The notes beneath the pieces were generated by a model. That model had not been told where the DNA came from and searched no databases. It saw only the letters and a program-made list of their open reading frames with translations. DNA of 64,000 nucleotides from Teredinibacter purpureus. GTDB lineage: Bacteria > Pseudomonadota > Gammaproteobacteria > Pseudomonadales > Cellvibrionaceae. Shown one piece after another: positions 63,276-64,000 of the stretch; the first letter of the stretch is position 1; each line of letters starts with the position of its first letter. The position numbers and the translations under genes were made by a program. The DNA lies in NCBI RefSeq assembly GCF_014217335.1, contig NZ_CP060092.1, forward strand, positions 3,861,501 to 3,925,500, written 5' to 3'.

Positions 63276-64000
63276 GCCAGTTTTTTCCTGATTTTATTGA
63301 TGTAACCAATATAGGGAAATAGAAGAAGTTTGAGAGGACTATAGACAAATTTGAAATACTTTCTCATAAACAACGTATTCACCTCGGGCGCCACAGCGTC
63401 ATCAATTGGAAACCCCTCACCAAAAACAGAGGTATCATCCCCGCTTTTGGATCCACGGTGCGTTCCCTCATCACCTATACCAATATTATTGATAAGGTTT
63501 TGCTTGGGGACCACATGCAACATTTTTTTTGATCGAAAATATAGATCGTATGAATACGCCCACGAATTTACCATTTTGGTTTTCATTAGGTTATGAATAC
63601 CCAGCACATGATTTTTTTCAGCAAAGGATAACTCGCGTAAGCCAATACTTTTCAAAACATCTTTTTGATAACCAAATTCAACATCAATTCCCCTAACCCT
63701 ATCCGCCCAACTCGCCCATCCCCAGCAGAAGAATTTACTAGAAAAAAAATGACTTTCTTTACCAAATTTTGACAATTCATTTCGTCCGGCTATCGAAGCG
63801 ACGGTTTTATCAGTTTTGTATTTTTCAAGCATTTTCTCGCAATATTCGAAAAAAAAAGGGGATGGAATACAATCATCCTCGAGAATAATTCCCCTATCAA
63901 CCTGGCTAAAAAACCATTGAATCCCCTTGCTTACAGCTAGCTTGCACCCTAGATTCTCTTCTGAGAACAAAGTGTGAACCTCACACCCCCAATCGATAGC
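63272..64000 (-). CDS. GT-A glycosyltransferase, 5' end outside the window
   Basis: The frame is open to base 64000, so the true start lies beyond. It reads IDWGCEVHTLFSEENLGCKLAVSKGIQWFFSQVDRGIILEDDCIPSPFFFEYCEKMLEKYK, with the EDD metal motif, then FFCWGWASWADRV. Resembles GT-A enzymes that act on LPS or capsule sugars. AT-rich. A TTG at 63970 is probably internal. Confidence 0.83.
   Translation of the reverse strand, partial: AIDWGCEVHTLFSEENLGCKLAVSKGIQWFFSQVDRGIILEDDCIPSPFFFEYCEKMLEKYKTDKTVASIAGRNELSKFGKESHFFSSKFFCWGWASWADRVRGIDVEFGYQKDVLKSIGLRELSFAEKNHVLGIHNLMKTKMVNSWAYSYDLYFRSKKMLHVVPKQNLINNIGIGDEGTHRGSKSGDDTSVFGEGFPIDDAVAPEVNTLFMRKYFKFVYSPLKLLLFPYIGYINKIRKKLA

Overview
The window is a piece of a gammaproteobacterial chromosome carrying an integrated lambda-like siphoprophage of about 39 kb. 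The host gene order on the right (thrS, infC, rpmI, rplT, pheS, pheT, ihfA, a merR-type gene, tRNA-Pro) is typical of Pseudomonadales/Cellvibrionales-type bacteria. With the surface-polysaccharide genes, a marine Cellvibrionaceae-like host is my best guess, but it is an inference.

Bases 1-869 are a scarred junction: an IS21-type istA fragment, the 3' end of a second, broken integrase, and a fragment of tRNA-Pro. A perfect 48-bp direct repeat at 870-917 (attL) and 40071-40118 (attR, the 3' part of an intact tRNA-Pro(GGG)) bounds the prophage. From attL inward comes an accessory block: two copies of an 82-bp promoter/operator driving small unknown genes, an AcrVA2-like anti-CRISPR gene and a small HTH gene that looks like an anti-CRISPR-associated (Aca) regulator. 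The late genes follow on the minus strand in lambda order: terminase, gpW-like, portal, protease-capsid fusion, decoration, FII/Z/U/V-like, G/T with a -1 slip site, tape measure, M, L, K, I, J and tail fibre. They are preceded by a Q-like antiterminator with a pR'-tR'-like promoter and terminators, and by a holin-like gene. Near 28.5-31 kb lie a DnaT-like replication gene containing iterons, a Cro-like gene, a CI-like repressor and a second Xre repressor. The two divergent control regions share a common operator motif. A plus-strand early operon (31.0-34.4 kb) carries a LuxR-type HTH protein, dNMP kinase, KilAC-type protein, membrane proteins and a PrtN-like activator.

Between that operon and xis/int (34.4-38.4 kb) is an array of about nine gene cassettes separated by attC-like sites, that is, an integron cassette array without an integron integrase inside a prophage. 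In most cassettes the first bases of the cassette are complementary to the far end of its own attC, as the integron model predicts. One cassette gene has a frameshift in a run of ten Cs.

Right of the tRNA are the conserved host translation genes. Then come a Wzi-like and an SLBB/Wza-like export protein, tRNA-Val and tRNA-Asn, an SGNH-fold protein, UDP-glucose dehydrogenase, and a minus-strand cluster for UDP-N-acetyl-L-fucosamine synthesis and transfer (fnlA, fnlB, fnlC, wbuB- and wbuC-like). Two further probable glycosyltransferase genes follow, the last cut by the window end. This part makes a surface polysaccharide, capsule or O-antigen.

The two points most worth following are the AcrVA2/HTH locus with its unknown neighbour genes under duplicated operators, and the prophage-borne cassette array.
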